Source of the DNA: Bin87 sp965220265
Lineage (GTDB): Bacteria; Chloroflexota; Dehalococcoidia; Lucifugimonadales; UBA3495
Assembly (NCBI GenBank): GCA_965220265.1
Contig: CBDCPM010000004.1
Location: 1,116,001-1,180,000, forward strand
Length of the DNA stretch: 64,000 nt
Direction of reading: 5' to 3'
Positions 25,082 to 32,036 of this stretch are shown here, in pieces. A model generated the notes under the pieces. The model was not told the origin of the DNA, did no database searches, and saw only the letters and a program-made list of their open reading frames with translations. The stretch's first letter is position 1. Each line of letters begins with the position of its first letter. The position numbers and the translations under genes were made by a program.

Positions 25082-25411
25082 CTAAACGAGGGAAGCGCGT
25101 CGACCCAGCGTTACGCCGTGGGGCAGCGTGATCGTGGCTTTGAGGTTGCGGAACAGGAGGAATCGGCTCATGGACAAGGTAACCTGTTGAGCGTACTCCG
25201 CTATACCGGGGGCCAGGTAAAGGGTTATGTCGTCCTGGCCGGTGGGCTCGTACGACTCCAGGCTGCGGCGGCGACGGACGTTGGTATCGACCGATACCTC
25301 AACGGATTCGCCGCTTCAACCCTTCCAACAGATCAGGTCGACGACGGCCTGACCGCCTTTGAGCCGGATGAACTGGGCGGCTTCGGGGGTTATTTCAAGG
25401 CTGGCGGGCAT
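25082..25411 (-). CDS. Candidate selenoprotein, HesB/IscA-like fold, UGA at codon 32
   Basis: 109 codons from ATG 25411 to TAG 25082, with one in-frame TGA at 25318-25316. Before it: SLEITPEAAQFIRLKGGQAVVDL; across it: WKG-U-SGE; after it: ESVEVSVDTN, DDITLYLAPGIAEYAQQVTLSMSRFLLFRNLKATI. The order ITPEA...F...GG..V.., then G-[C/U]-S-G, then ITLY matches small HesB/IscA-like proteins, including the CC/Se-motif group that contains known selenoproteins. U32 falls on the first Cys of the IscA G-C-S-G motif. A stem-loop at 25304-25279 with apical GGTC follows (see separate entry). The gene starts 5 bp after the hicA stop. Alternative: a nonsense mutation in a Cys or Trp codon. Confidence 0.65.
25279..25304 (-). 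promoter_or_regulatory. Putative bacterial SECIS element
   Basis: On the minus strand CGTT, bulge GA, GGTATC, loop GGTC, GATACC, AACG: 10 base pairs with a 2-nt bulge. It begins 11 nt after the TGA, and the loop starts 23 nt after it. The GGTC tetraloop is the same as in the E. coli fdhF SECIS. Confidence 0.6.
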
Positions 25412-25416
25412 GATAA

Positions 25417-25707
25417 TCACTGGTCCAGAGGCTGGCCGTCCCAAGTTGCGTCGGGATCAAGGTAACGACGGGGGATGTTGCCGTGGAGTGCGGAGCGGAA
25501 TTCTTCGGCGCTGTTCATCTTTAGATCGTCTATCGCTATCTTCTCCATCAAGGTTACGTTGATTTCTTTATCTTCATGGGATATTTTTGTGCGTATATTC
25601 AACCAGACATGGTAGAAATAAGCGTGGTCACGATTGCTTTGTACAAATCCCATTCTGCGAAGCAGTCGCAGCATTTCACGGGTCCTGACATTAGCAATCC
25701 TTACCAT
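25417..25707 (-). CDS. HicA-family toxin, pair 1
   Basis: 96 aa. RIANVRTREMLRLLRRMGFVQSNRDHAYFYHVWLN is the dsRBD-like HicA fold; the His in RDHAYFYH is the likely catalytic residue. It is longer than classical HicA (about 60-80 aa) owing to a C-terminal extension (EEFRSALHGNIPRRYLDPDATWDGQPLDQ) shared with the copy at 26018. HicA cleaves mRNA. hicB lies upstream with 2 bp between genes; the candidate selenoprotein follows 5 bp downstream. Confidence 0.75.
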   Translation of the reverse strand: MVRIANVRTREMLRLLRRMGFVQSNRDHAYFYHVWLNIRTKISHEDKEINVTLMEKIAIDDLKMNSAEEFRSALHGNIPRRYLDPDATWDGQPLDQ

Positions 25708-25709
25708 CG

Positions 25710-26000
25710 TTAGGCAGGTACCTGGTTACGGGCAGGAACGACCTGTCCGATCCATGGCAAGACGCCATCGGCCGTGAGTTCCGCAATCAGTTCGGAGACC
25801 GCTTCCTGAGCGGCTTGTCCGGTCTTGGATTTCTCTGGCTTGTGATCCAGATAGATTGCCATGGTATCGGCGACGTCAACCAGCGCTTCGGCCTCGGTAT
25901 CTCCCTGGCCATGGGCACGGTCAATGGCAGGGCAGATAGCAGCGTAGCAAATCGAGCCGTCGGACAAGGTGTCACGCCAAACCACAACATCGTATTCCAT
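25710..26000 (-). CDS. HicB-family antitoxin, pair 1
   Basis: 96 aa. MEYDVVVWRDTLSDGSICYAAICPAIDRAHGQGDTEAEALVDVADTMAIYLD is the partial RNase H-like HicB domain (Y-x-A-x-x-P-x...G-x-T-x-x-E-A). The C-terminal part is a short helix region; no clear ribbon-helix-helix is seen. It binds and blocks HicA and probably represses its own operon. Here hicB comes first, the reverse of the textbook hicA-hicB order. Confidence 0.78.
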   Translation of the reverse strand: MEYDVVVWRDTLSDGSICYAAICPAIDRAHGQGDTEAEALVDVADTMAIYLDHKPEKSKTGQAAQEAVSELIAELTADGVLPWIGQVVPARNQVPA

Positions 26001-26017
26001 GTTTCCCTTCCTTCAAG

Positions 26018-26305
26018 CTAATCCAGGGGCTGGCCGTCCCGGGGTACGTCGGGGTCAAGGTAACGACGGGGGATGTTGCCGCGGAGGGCGGAGCGGAACT
26101 CATCGTCGCTGTTCATTTTGAGCTGCTTGATAGCTATGTCTCCCATCAAATCGGCGTGAATTTCTCTGTCTCCCTGGGAGACCATCACCGATAGGTTTAA
26201 CCATTCGTGATAGAAATAAACATGATCTCGGTTATGCTGAGCTAATCTCATACGACGGAGCAGACGAATCAACTCGCGGGCTTTGACATTAGCGATCCTG
26301 GGCAT
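26018..26305 (-). CDS. HicA-family toxin, pair 2
   Basis: 95 aa, about 60 percent identical to 25417-25707 (RIANVKARELIRLLRRMRLAQHNRDHVYFYHEWLN, DDEFRSALRGNIPRRYLDPD). The His of RDHVYFYH is kept. The gene follows hicB2 with 2 bp between them and ends 17 bp before hicB1. The two pairs are a tandem duplication of the whole module; differences are spread over the length, so the duplication is not recent. Confidence 0.75.
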   Translation of the reverse strand: MPRIANVKARELIRLLRRMRLAQHNRDHVYFYHEWLNLSVMVSQGDREIHADLMGDIAIKQLKMNSDDEFRSALRGNIPRRYLDPDVPRDGQPLD

Positions 26306-26307
26306 CG

Positions 26308-26598
26308 TTACGCAGTAACGTTAATCCGACGAGGCGTAACCTGGCGGAACCAATGCAGAACTCCTTCACTCGTCAGCTCCGTCACCAGCTCCGACATTTC
26401 ATCTTGAGCCGCCTGCCCAGTCTTGACCCTTTCGGGGATATGCTCGAAAAAGCACGCGATGCTATCCGCTACTTCGACCAGCGCTTCGGCTTCAGTGTCG
26501 CCCTGGCCATTGGCATGATGTACAGCCGGACAGATAGCAGCGTAGCAGATGGACCCGTCGGACAAAGTCCCGCGCCAGACAACAACGTCGTACTCCAT
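26308..26598 (-). CDS. HicB-family antitoxin, pair 2
   Basis: 96 aa, close to 25710-26000 (MEYDVVVWRGTLSDGSICYAAICPAVHHANGQGDTEAEALVEVADSIACFFEHIPE). First gene of the four-gene hicB-hicA-hicB-hicA series on the minus strand. ATG 26598 is preceded by GAGAGGAATGCC. Confidence 0.78.
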   Translation of the reverse strand: MEYDVVVWRGTLSDGSICYAAICPAVHHANGQGDTEAEALVEVADSIACFFEHIPERVKTGQAAQDEMSELVTELTSEGVLHWFRQVTPRRINVTA

Positions 26599-26639
26599 GG
26601 CATTCCTCTCCGCGTGGGTAAGAGTAATTATACCCAGAG

Positions 26640-27242
26640 CTATGATGCTGTATCCAGCAAAAGGGTGTTCCGCGCCTCTATCGCCGCGGGATGGACCAGG
26701 GAGCCCTTGTCAAGCAGGCGCGCCACATTCCTGGTGAGGAACATGGTCATGGCGGCGGGCAGGTCGTTCTCGGCCAGCTCCTTCAACTCGGCTTGCCAGG
26801 GGTAGCGCTTGACCTTGACCGGGTCCAGCTTGTCGGCGAGAAAAACGATGTGGGCGATGGGGTCGCCGCCGGCGGGGTCGCCGGTGGTGTGCCAGTAGAC
26901 GGCGTTATAGAGCTGGGGATGGCCGAAGCCGTCTTCGCGTTTGAGAAGTTCGGCGCCGACCATGCCGTGCAGGATGCCGGGGTTCCGCCGCTCGAACTCG
27001 GTCACGGGAGGGAGGTCGTACTCCTCCATGCGCAGGAGGTTTTCGACGCCGGAGAAATGCTTCGTAGCGTCGTGGGCGAGGGCGGCGATGCCGATGGCGT
27101 CGACATCCTGGCCGTGGCGTTCGGCCAGGTCGCGGGCGATCTGCTCCACGCGCTGACAGTGTTCCTGCAGCCCGGTGGGTAGCCGGCGCATCCGGCGGTT
27201 GATGCGGTCGACCACGCGGCCGGAGATTTCGATGGTGGTCAT
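26640..27242 (-). CDS. yqeK: HD-domain hydrolase of the YqeK type (Ap4A hydrolase)
   Basis: 200 aa. Motifs are EHCQRVEQIARDLAERHG, AALAHDATK (HD), LHGMVGAELL, YNAVYWHTTGDPAG and IAHIVFLADKLDP; together they define YqeK, a symmetric diadenosine tetraphosphatase. This enzyme is often encoded next to nadD; here nadD is 10 kb away at 36839. ATG 27242 lies next to repeat family A copy 5. Regulation not visible. Confidence 0.88.
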   Translation of the reverse strand: MTTIEISGRVVDRINRRMRRLPTGLQEHCQRVEQIARDLAERHGQDVDAIGIAALAHDATKHFSGVENLLRMEEYDLPPVTEFERRNPGILHGMVGAELLKREDGFGHPQLYNAVYWHTTGDPAGGDPIAHIVFLADKLDPVKVKRYPWQAELKELAENDLPAAMTMFLTRNVARLLDKGSLVHPAAIEARNTLLLDTAS

Positions 27243-27270
27243 AGGGTGGTCACCTTCTCCTGTCTTGCAT

Positions 27271-27301
27271 CGAGATTGCCACGCTTCGCTCGCACTGACA
27301 G
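27271..27301. repeat. Dispersed palindromic repeat family A (copy 5)
   Basis: CGAGATTGCCACGCTTCGCT then CGCACTGACAG. It lies between yqeK and the HIT gene. Confidence 0.85.
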
Positions 27302-27326
27302 AGAGGAGGCAGCAATGACAAATGGG

Positions 27327-27686
27327 CTAGCCCATGTCTCCCAACGCGCGGCCGCCCAGCAGGTGCATGTGGGGCCAGGCAATGGTCTGGCCGGCGTCTT
27401 CGCCGTTGTTGACCACCAGGCGGTATCCGCTGATGGTGACACCCTCGCGCCGGGCCATCTCCGCGGCGACCACAAACAGGTGCCCCATGGTGCCTTCCAT
27501 GGCGGGACTGATGTAATCGAGGCCGTTGATGGGCATATTGGGGATGATGAGCAGGTGCACGGGCGCCTTGGGGTTGATGTCGCGCACCACGAAACAACGC
27601 TCGTCCCGGTAGATGACGTCGGGATGCAGCGGGTCGCGGGCCATGGCGGAGAAGGGCGAACTGCGGGCGGGGGTCATAGTTGTCAT
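27327..27686 (-). CDS. HIT family protein with altered His triad
   Basis: 119 aa. DVIYRDERCFVVRDINPKAPVHLLIIP and GYRLVVNNGEDAGQTIAWPHMHLLGGR follow the Hint-type HIT fold (nucleotide phosphoramidase). The motif normally reads H-x-H-x-H-x-x; here the first His is Trp (W-P-H-M-H-L-L-G-G), while the nucleophilic central His and the last His are kept. Length is normal. Likely substrate: adenosine 5'-monophosphoramidates. The first His mainly positions the substrate, so reduced activity is possible. ATG 27686. Confidence 0.85.
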   Translation of the reverse strand: MTTMTPARSSPFSAMARDPLHPDVIYRDERCFVVRDINPKAPVHLLIIPNMPINGLDYISPAMEGTMGHLFVVAAEMARREGVTISGYRLVVNNGEDAGQTIAWPHMHLLGGRALGDMG

Positions 27687-27724
27687 TAGGCATTACTCCT
27701 ACTGGTAGCTACTTCCATTCCAGT

Positions 27725-28231
27725 TTAGAAAGTATTTTTACAAGAATTACAACGATAGTTGTTTTGATGTGGGTAGTGACGTAGCCGAACGCTGGACTCC
27801 CCGCATCGCGGGCACTTGTCGGGCAATGGCTGTTGCCTGAGTTCGTTGTGTTCAGTTTTCATTTTCGCCCAAAGGTGCAGCGCTCTTCGGTCTGCATCGA
27901 AAGCCAACTCGTGAGATCGTATTTTCGTTGGATCGCGAAACCTGACATCCAAACATTCGCGGCGTTGGAATCGTAATTTGCCGCCCACAACCCGACCCGC
28001 AAATGTTTTAATTGGCCGTGTTCGGCCAACCATAACGGTTGAAACGACTTCAACGATCAACCCTGTTTCTTCTTTGGTTTCGCGGTATGCAGCGTGCTTA
28101 CTACTTTCGCCGCGGTCCACAAATCCACCAGGCAACGACCACTTTCCCTTCTCTTTTCCATACCCACGCTGGATAAGCAGTACCTCGTCCCGGCTGTTTT
28201 CAACGAGGCAGAATGCGACGCGCTTGGCCAT
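27725..28231 (-). CDS. Nudix hydrolase with C-terminal zinc ribbon
   Basis: 168 aa. The Nudix box is GGFVDRGESSKHAAYRETKE then ETG (about 35-57; G-x5-E-x7-REUxEE-x-x-G). The last 35 residues carry C-x2-C (CPRCG) and C-x2-C (CNSCK), a zinc ribbon probably for nucleic acid or protein binding. It hydrolyses a nucleoside diphosphate linkage; substrate unknown. In NudC-like enzymes the ribbon precedes the box, so this arrangement is different. Between HIT and acyl-CoA dehydrogenase, same strand. Confidence 0.85.
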   Translation of the reverse strand: MAKRVAFCLVENSRDEVLLIQRGYGKEKGKWSLPGGFVDRGESSKHAAYRETKEETGLIVEVVSTVMVGRTRPIKTFAGRVVGGKLRFQRRECLDVRFRDPTKIRSHELAFDADRRALHLWAKMKTEHNELRQQPLPDKCPRCGESSVRLRHYPHQNNYRCNSCKNTF

Positions 28232-28287
28232 CGTTTTGCCTCCTTCGCAAATGTAAGTGAATAGGAAAAGCTACGCTGAAATCATCG

Positions 28288-29427
28288 CTACGCCGCCTCG
28301 ATTTCCTGGAGGGCCACTTCCTTGTGGTCGTGGACGCTGCCGTAGGACAGTTCCTGGACCTTGGCGCGACGGGTGTAGAGTTGGAGGTTGTGCTCCTCCG
28401 TGAAGCCGATGGCGCCGTGGCACTGGTGGCCCAGGGAGCAGACGCGCTGGTAGGCGCCGCTGCACCAGGCCTTGGCGATGGCGACCTCGCGCCGAGCGGA
28501 CTGGCCTTCGGCGATGGCCCAGGCCGCCTGATAGGCCACATGGCGGGCGCCCTCGACGTCGGTGGCCATGTTGGCGCAGTGGTGCTGCACGGCCTGGAAG
28601 CTGCCCACGGGCCGGCCGAACTGGGTGCGCTGCTTGACGTACTCGACGGTCATATCGACCACGGCCTCGGCGCCGCCCACCATCTGCACGCAATGGGCCG
28701 CCGTGGCCCGGGCCAGCGCCCGATCGATGACCGGCCAGGCCTGCCCGACCTCGCCGAGCACAGCGCCGCCGCCCACGGACACGTTGTTCAGCCGCACCTC
28801 GCAGAGCCGCTCGTTACCGATGGTGCTGATCTGTTCGATCTCCACGCCGGCCGCGCCGGACGGGACGAGGAACAGGGTGATGCCCTGCTCGGGGTCGTCG
28901 CCGGCCGGCATGGTGCGGGCGGCGACTATCATAGTGTCGGCGGCGTGGGCGTCGGGGACGAACAGCTTGGTGCCGGAGATGACGTAGCCGTCGCCAGACG
29001 CGCTGGCGGTGGTCTCCACGCCCCAGGCCTCGGTGGTAGCCGATGGCTCGGTGAGGGCCAGGGTGAGGCGGATGGTGCCGGCGCAGACGCCGGTGAGGAT
29101 ATCGCGCTTCTGATCGTCGTTGCCGGCGTCCAGCACAGTCAGGCCACCCAGGACGACGGTGGCGAAGAAGGGAGCCGGCAACAGGGCACGGCCCATCTCC
29201 TCGACGAGCACGGCCAGGTCCAGGAAAGTGCCACCGGTGCCACCGTATTGCTCTGGGAAGGGGATGCCGGTCCAGCCGAGTCCGGTCACCTGCCGCCACA
29301 GGTCTTCGGAAAATCCCTGCGGGTCATTTTCCAGTTCGCGTACCAGCGTCAGCGGGCATTCCCGCGCCAGGAACTCGCGCGCCGAGTTCTTCAGCATCTG
29401 CTGAATCTCACTCAGTCCCATGTCCAT
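28288..29427 (-). CDS. Acyl-CoA dehydrogenase family protein
   Basis: 379 aa from ATG 29427. WRQVTGLGWTGIPFPEQYGGTGGTFLDLAVLVEEMGRALLPAPFF, LALTEPSA, DGYVISGTKLFVPDA, AAHCVQMVGGAEAVVDMTVEYVKQRTQFGRPVGSFQAVQHHCANMATDVEGAR and GAIGFTEEHNLQLYTRRAKV are the successive FAD and substrate blocks. It oxidises an acyl-CoA with an electron-transfer flavoprotein as acceptor. The catalytic base is not evident from sequence alone (position varies). MITE copies lie upstream at 29511-29798. Confidence 0.88.
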   Translation of the reverse strand: MDMGLSEIQQMLKNSAREFLARECPLTLVRELENDPQGFSEDLWRQVTGLGWTGIPFPEQYGGTGGTFLDLAVLVEEMGRALLPAPFFATVVLGGLTVLDAGNDDQKRDILTGVCAGTIRLTLALTEPSATTEAWGVETTASASGDGYVISGTKLFVPDAHAADTMIVAARTMPAGDDPEQGITLFLVPSGAAGVEIEQISTIGNERLCEVRLNNVSVGGGAVLGEVGQAWPVIDRALARATAAHCVQMVGGAEAVVDMTVEYVKQRTQFGRPVGSFQAVQHHCANMATDVEGARHVAYQAAWAIAEGQSARREVAIAKAWCSGAYQRVCSLGHQCHGAIGFTEEHNLQLYTRRAKVQELSYGSVHDHKEVALQEIEAA

Positions 29428-29510
29428 AAACAGGCCCTCCGGGGCGATGTCGGGGAATCGCTGGGAGTATAGCCTACGGGGTGGGGAGCGGCAAATTGGA
29501 GGAAGGCGTG

Positions 29511-29624
29511 GTAATTGTTCACGTTTGAGGGGATCTGATCGGCTCAGCACCGGAATTGCCTACTTGGCCACGGCTCTGGGAACGGCCAAAAAGCCCGCAG
29601 ATCTCATCAACTCTGAACAGTTAC
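29511..29624. mobile_element. 114-bp MITE, copy 1 (IS66-like ends)
   Basis: Starts GTAATTGTTCACGTTTGAGG and ends CAACTCTGAACAGTTAC. It is flanked by a perfect 8-bp duplication, AAGGCGTG (29503-29510 and 29625-29632). It encodes no transposase. Copies 2 (29685) and 3 (38098) are identical in length and almost in sequence. Confidence 0.9.
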
Positions 29625-29684
29625 AAGGCGTGATGGATTGGACGGATGAAAATGCAACCGCCGGTGCTCACAGGCAGCCGGCTG

Positions 29685-29798
29685 GTAATTGTTCACGTTT
29701 GAGGGGATCTGATCGGCTCAGCACCGGAATTGCCTACTTGGCCACGGCTCTGGGAACGGCCAAAAAGCCCGCAGATCTCATCAACTCTGAACAGTTAC
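29685..29798. mobile_element. 114-bp MITE, copy 2 (IS66-like ends)
   Basis: Same sequence as copy 1, flanked by GCCGGCTG at 29677-29684 and 29799-29806. It lies only 60 bp from copy 1 in the same orientation. The rest of the gene-free stretch 29428-29953 shows no gene. Confidence 0.9.
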
Positions 29799-29898
29799 GC
29801 CGGCTGGCGTTGGATTGAACGACGAATATGCATGGTCTATCATCAAAGTGAGATTGTCCGAAATTGAAGGAATCGTCGGCCAGGAATCCGGTGGCACG

Positions 29899-29921
29899 TT
29901 CTGTTGCATTTTGCAGTGTAG
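29899..29921. repeat. Left arm of a 23-bp inverted repeat flanking the GIY-YIG gene
   Basis: TTCTGTTGCATTTTGCA then GTGTAG. The right arm at 30860-30882 matches it inverted at 20 of 23 positions. Confidence 0.65.
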
Positions 29922-29953
29922 TCAAACCCAACCAAAAGGGGATGGGGTAGCAA

Positions 29954-30811
29954 ATGGGAATCGTAGATAGTAGGAGCAGGGATACTCCGTGTAACCCAGA
30001 GCCGAGGTTCCAAAACTTGGAGGACATCCGTGAAGAGGACATGCACCGGGCACTGGACGCGTTCAGCAACCCATCGGGCATAGTGCCCCTTACTATCCCA
30101 CGGTTGGACCTACCCCTAACCAAAGGGGAAAGGTGTATCGGCATCTTGTTGGACCGTGATATGCGTAGTCTTTCGAGGCGGCGCGACAAGTGGGGCATTG
30201 AAATAGACAGATTTGCCGCACCCGTGTTTTTCATGCAGGTCAGCAGATCGCCAGGCCAAGTGCTCTGGTTCAATGGGTCGGCAGATGGGTATGAGGAATA
30301 TATGCTGAGCCGCTTCAATCCAGAGAAGTCCTACCCGCATGAGATCGAATGGTTCCCTGGTCGAGCAGAACGGGATGCCCAGCAGGAGCGAAGCACGTTC
30401 TTCGTTTACGTACTGCATACCGACTGCGGGCACTATGTTGGCCACACTTCAGACGTGGAGCAACGGCTACACGCGCACCAAGCGGGAAGCGTCGTAAGCA
30501 CCGCAGGCAGTCACCCAGTTCTGATTAAAAAGTTGGCGTACGACACCCGCGACGAGGCAGCGCATATGGAGAGCGTACTGAAGACGCTTCGAGATGCAAG
30601 GTCTCCAGCGTATGAGCGATGGGTCGGACACGAACCTCTCCCGTGGAATCGTCCCTTGCGTATGACCGAAACAGACGAAAACCTGTGGACGTTGTTTGAA
30701 GACCCTGACAGGCTCGCTAAATGCAGGGCCGTGGAAATCACCAATTCCGGGATCAAGCAAGGGAGTTTCGCCTACAGAATGAACATCAGATGCAAGTGGG
30801 CCGACGACTAA
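29954..30811 (+). CDS. GIY-YIG nuclease-domain protein
   Basis: 285 aa from ATG 29954 with GGGGTAG upstream. A GIY-YIG domain lies at about 147-215: FFVYVLHTDCGHYVGHTSDVEQRLHAHQAGSV, then HPVLIKKLAYDTRDEAAHMESVLKTL. The first Tyr (VYV), second (YVG), Arg (QRL) and the Glu (MES) are all present. The N-terminal 140 residues (RFQNLEDIREEDM, RLDLPLTKGERCIGILLDRD, WFNGSADGYEEYMLSRF) are of no known family and may bind DNA or a partner. It is framed by inverted repeats, so it could be mobile. Codon use is more AT-rich than in the neighbours. Confidence 0.75.
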   Translation: MGIVDSRSRDTPCNPEPRFQNLEDIREEDMHRALDAFSNPSGIVPLTIPRLDLPLTKGERCIGILLDRDMRSLSRRRDKWGIEIDRFAAPVFFMQVSRSPGQVLWFNGSADGYEEYMLSRFNPEKSYPHEIEWFPGRAERDAQQERSTFFVYVLHTDCGHYVGHTSDVEQRLHAHQAGSVVSTAGSHPVLIKKLAYDTRDEAAHMESVLKTLRDARSPAYERWVGHEPLPWNRPLRMTETDENLWTLFEDPDRLAKCRAVEITNSGIKQGSFAYRMNIRCKWADD

Positions 30812-30859
30812 CGATGGCGAAGAAAGTTACCGCCCGTCTCCCTGTCGCCAAAGGTTGCG

Positions 30860-30882
30860 CTACCTTGCAAAACGCAACAGAA
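30860..30882. repeat. Right arm of a 23-bp inverted repeat flanking the GIY-YIG gene
   Basis: CTACCTTGCAAAACGCAACA then GAA, the inverse of 29899-29921. Confidence 0.65.
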
Positions 30883-30922
30883 TCCGATGGCAGCAACTGC
30901 CGATCCCGGCGGAGGCATCTCT

Positions 30923-31375
30923 ATGATTGACTTGCATCGACATTTTACGCGGCAGCAACGCAAGCGCATCGAGCGGGATAGGCGCCGGCTATCCCGGCAC
31001 AGGGACGAGGTAATGAAGCTACTCCGAGCTCGCGACGGCGATATTTGCCTGTGGTGCAACAAGCCCAACGAGGATTACGAGATTATCGCCGCCACTGACC
31101 AATACCAGAGATACCGAAAGGTAGAGCTGGCTATTGACCATATAATCCCTGCGTCGAGCGGCGGCGAGACGGATATCGACAATCTCTGCCTGTTGCATGA
31201 GGAATGCAACCTGGAAAAAGGGCATTTGCTGTCGAGAAGCTTTCAAGAGCGAGTACGCCGGCGCCGGGAAGAGCGCGAAGGTGGGGATGAGGCTGAGCCC
31301 TGGATGCGTGAATGGCTGCGGATTTGGCTTTACTCACCGCTGCGGAATGACATAACAACAGGTGCTGAGCAATGA
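30923..31375 (+). CDS. HNH endonuclease
   Basis: 150 aa from ATG 30923, which has GGAGG seven bases upstream; ATG 30887 lacks a ribosome site. A Zn-type HNH domain lies at about 43-108: CLWCNK, then LAIDHIIPASSGGETDIDNLCLLHEECNLEKG, with the metal-binding C-x2-C, the D-H pair and the N. The N-terminal helix (RRRLSRHRDEVMKLLRA) is basic. It cuts DNA; whether it is a homing, restriction or McrA-like enzyme cannot be said. Its stop overlaps the next start (ATGA), so it is translated with the antitoxin gene. Confidence 0.82.
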   Translation: MIDLHRHFTRQQRKRIERDRRRLSRHRDEVMKLLRARDGDICLWCNKPNEDYEIIAATDQYQRYRKVELAIDHIIPASSGGETDIDNLCLLHEECNLEKGHLLSRSFQERVRRRREEREGGDEAEPWMREWLRIWLYSPLRNDITTGAEQ

Positions 31376-31647
31376 CAACTCATACTGACGGAACAGAACA
31401 TGGACCGACGCTGCGGATACCGCATGACGTGTCCGACATCTCCGCGCGAGTTCAGAACGCGGGCGAGCGCATTCCTGTTGAGAAGGATGGCCGCACGGTA
31501 GCCGTGCTGGTCCCGACTTCCGACATGGCCGCGCTGGAAGCCCTGGCAGAACGCCTTGACTTGCTGGACACACTGGACGCGCTGGCCGACTACCGGGCAC
31601 ATGGCGGGGTCGAATGGACCGACCTTAAATCGGACTTGGGAATTTGA
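31372..31647 (+). CDS. Phd/YefM-type antitoxin
   Basis: 91 aa. ARVQNAGERIPVEKDGRTVAVLVPTSDMAALEALAERLDLLDTLDAL is the Phd/YefM pattern (helix, E-x-I-x-V-x-K-x-G-x-x-V-A-V-L-V-P). The C-terminus (ADYRAHGGVEWTDLKSDLGI) is the toxin-binding arm. The ATG overlaps the HNH stop and the next gene starts at a TTGA overlap. The antitoxin is intact while the toxin gene is frameshifted. Confidence 0.78.
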   Translation: MTTHTDGTEHGPTLRIPHDVSDISARVQNAGERIPVEKDGRTVAVLVPTSDMAALEALAERLDLLDTLDALADYRAHGGVEWTDLKSDLGI

Positions 31648-31924
31648 CCTACCAAATCATCATCTCCCGACCTGCGCAAAGGGACATCCGCAGCGTACGG
31701 GATGCGCGTGCCCGCCGGCGGTTATCGGAGGCCATTGAGGCTCCGGCTGAAAATCCATACTCGCCTCGGGCGCAAAATTCCGTGCCGCCTGCGAAGTTTG
31801 GCGAATTCGAGTTGGAGACTGGCGAATCTGCTACATCGTTGATGGTGGCCGGCTGATAGTTCTGGTTCTGATTGTCGGACAACGCGGCGACATCTACGAG
31901 CGATTGCGTCGTCGCCTGGGATGA
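31644..31924 (+). pseudogene. Frameshifted RelE/ParE-type toxin
   Basis: The first frame (TTG 31644) gives TYQIIISRPAQRDIRSVRD and a RelE-like helix to about 31815 (GEFELE). The rest, one frame over from 31820, reads WRICYIVDGGRLIVLVLIVG then RGDIYERLRRRLG and TGA 31922. The pieces make a normal-length RelE/ParE protein. A small indel near 31815-31822 separates them. The toxin is therefore inactive unless frameshifting occurs. Confidence 0.75.
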
Positions 31925-32036
31925 GGCTTCGATCCATACCCTTGTGCGGCATCCGCGCACTTCGTTGCCGCCCGGCGCGGCCCCCGTGTAGAATGCCGGC
32001 GTCATCCATCCCCGCAGCTAGTCACGGAGGCTTCCC

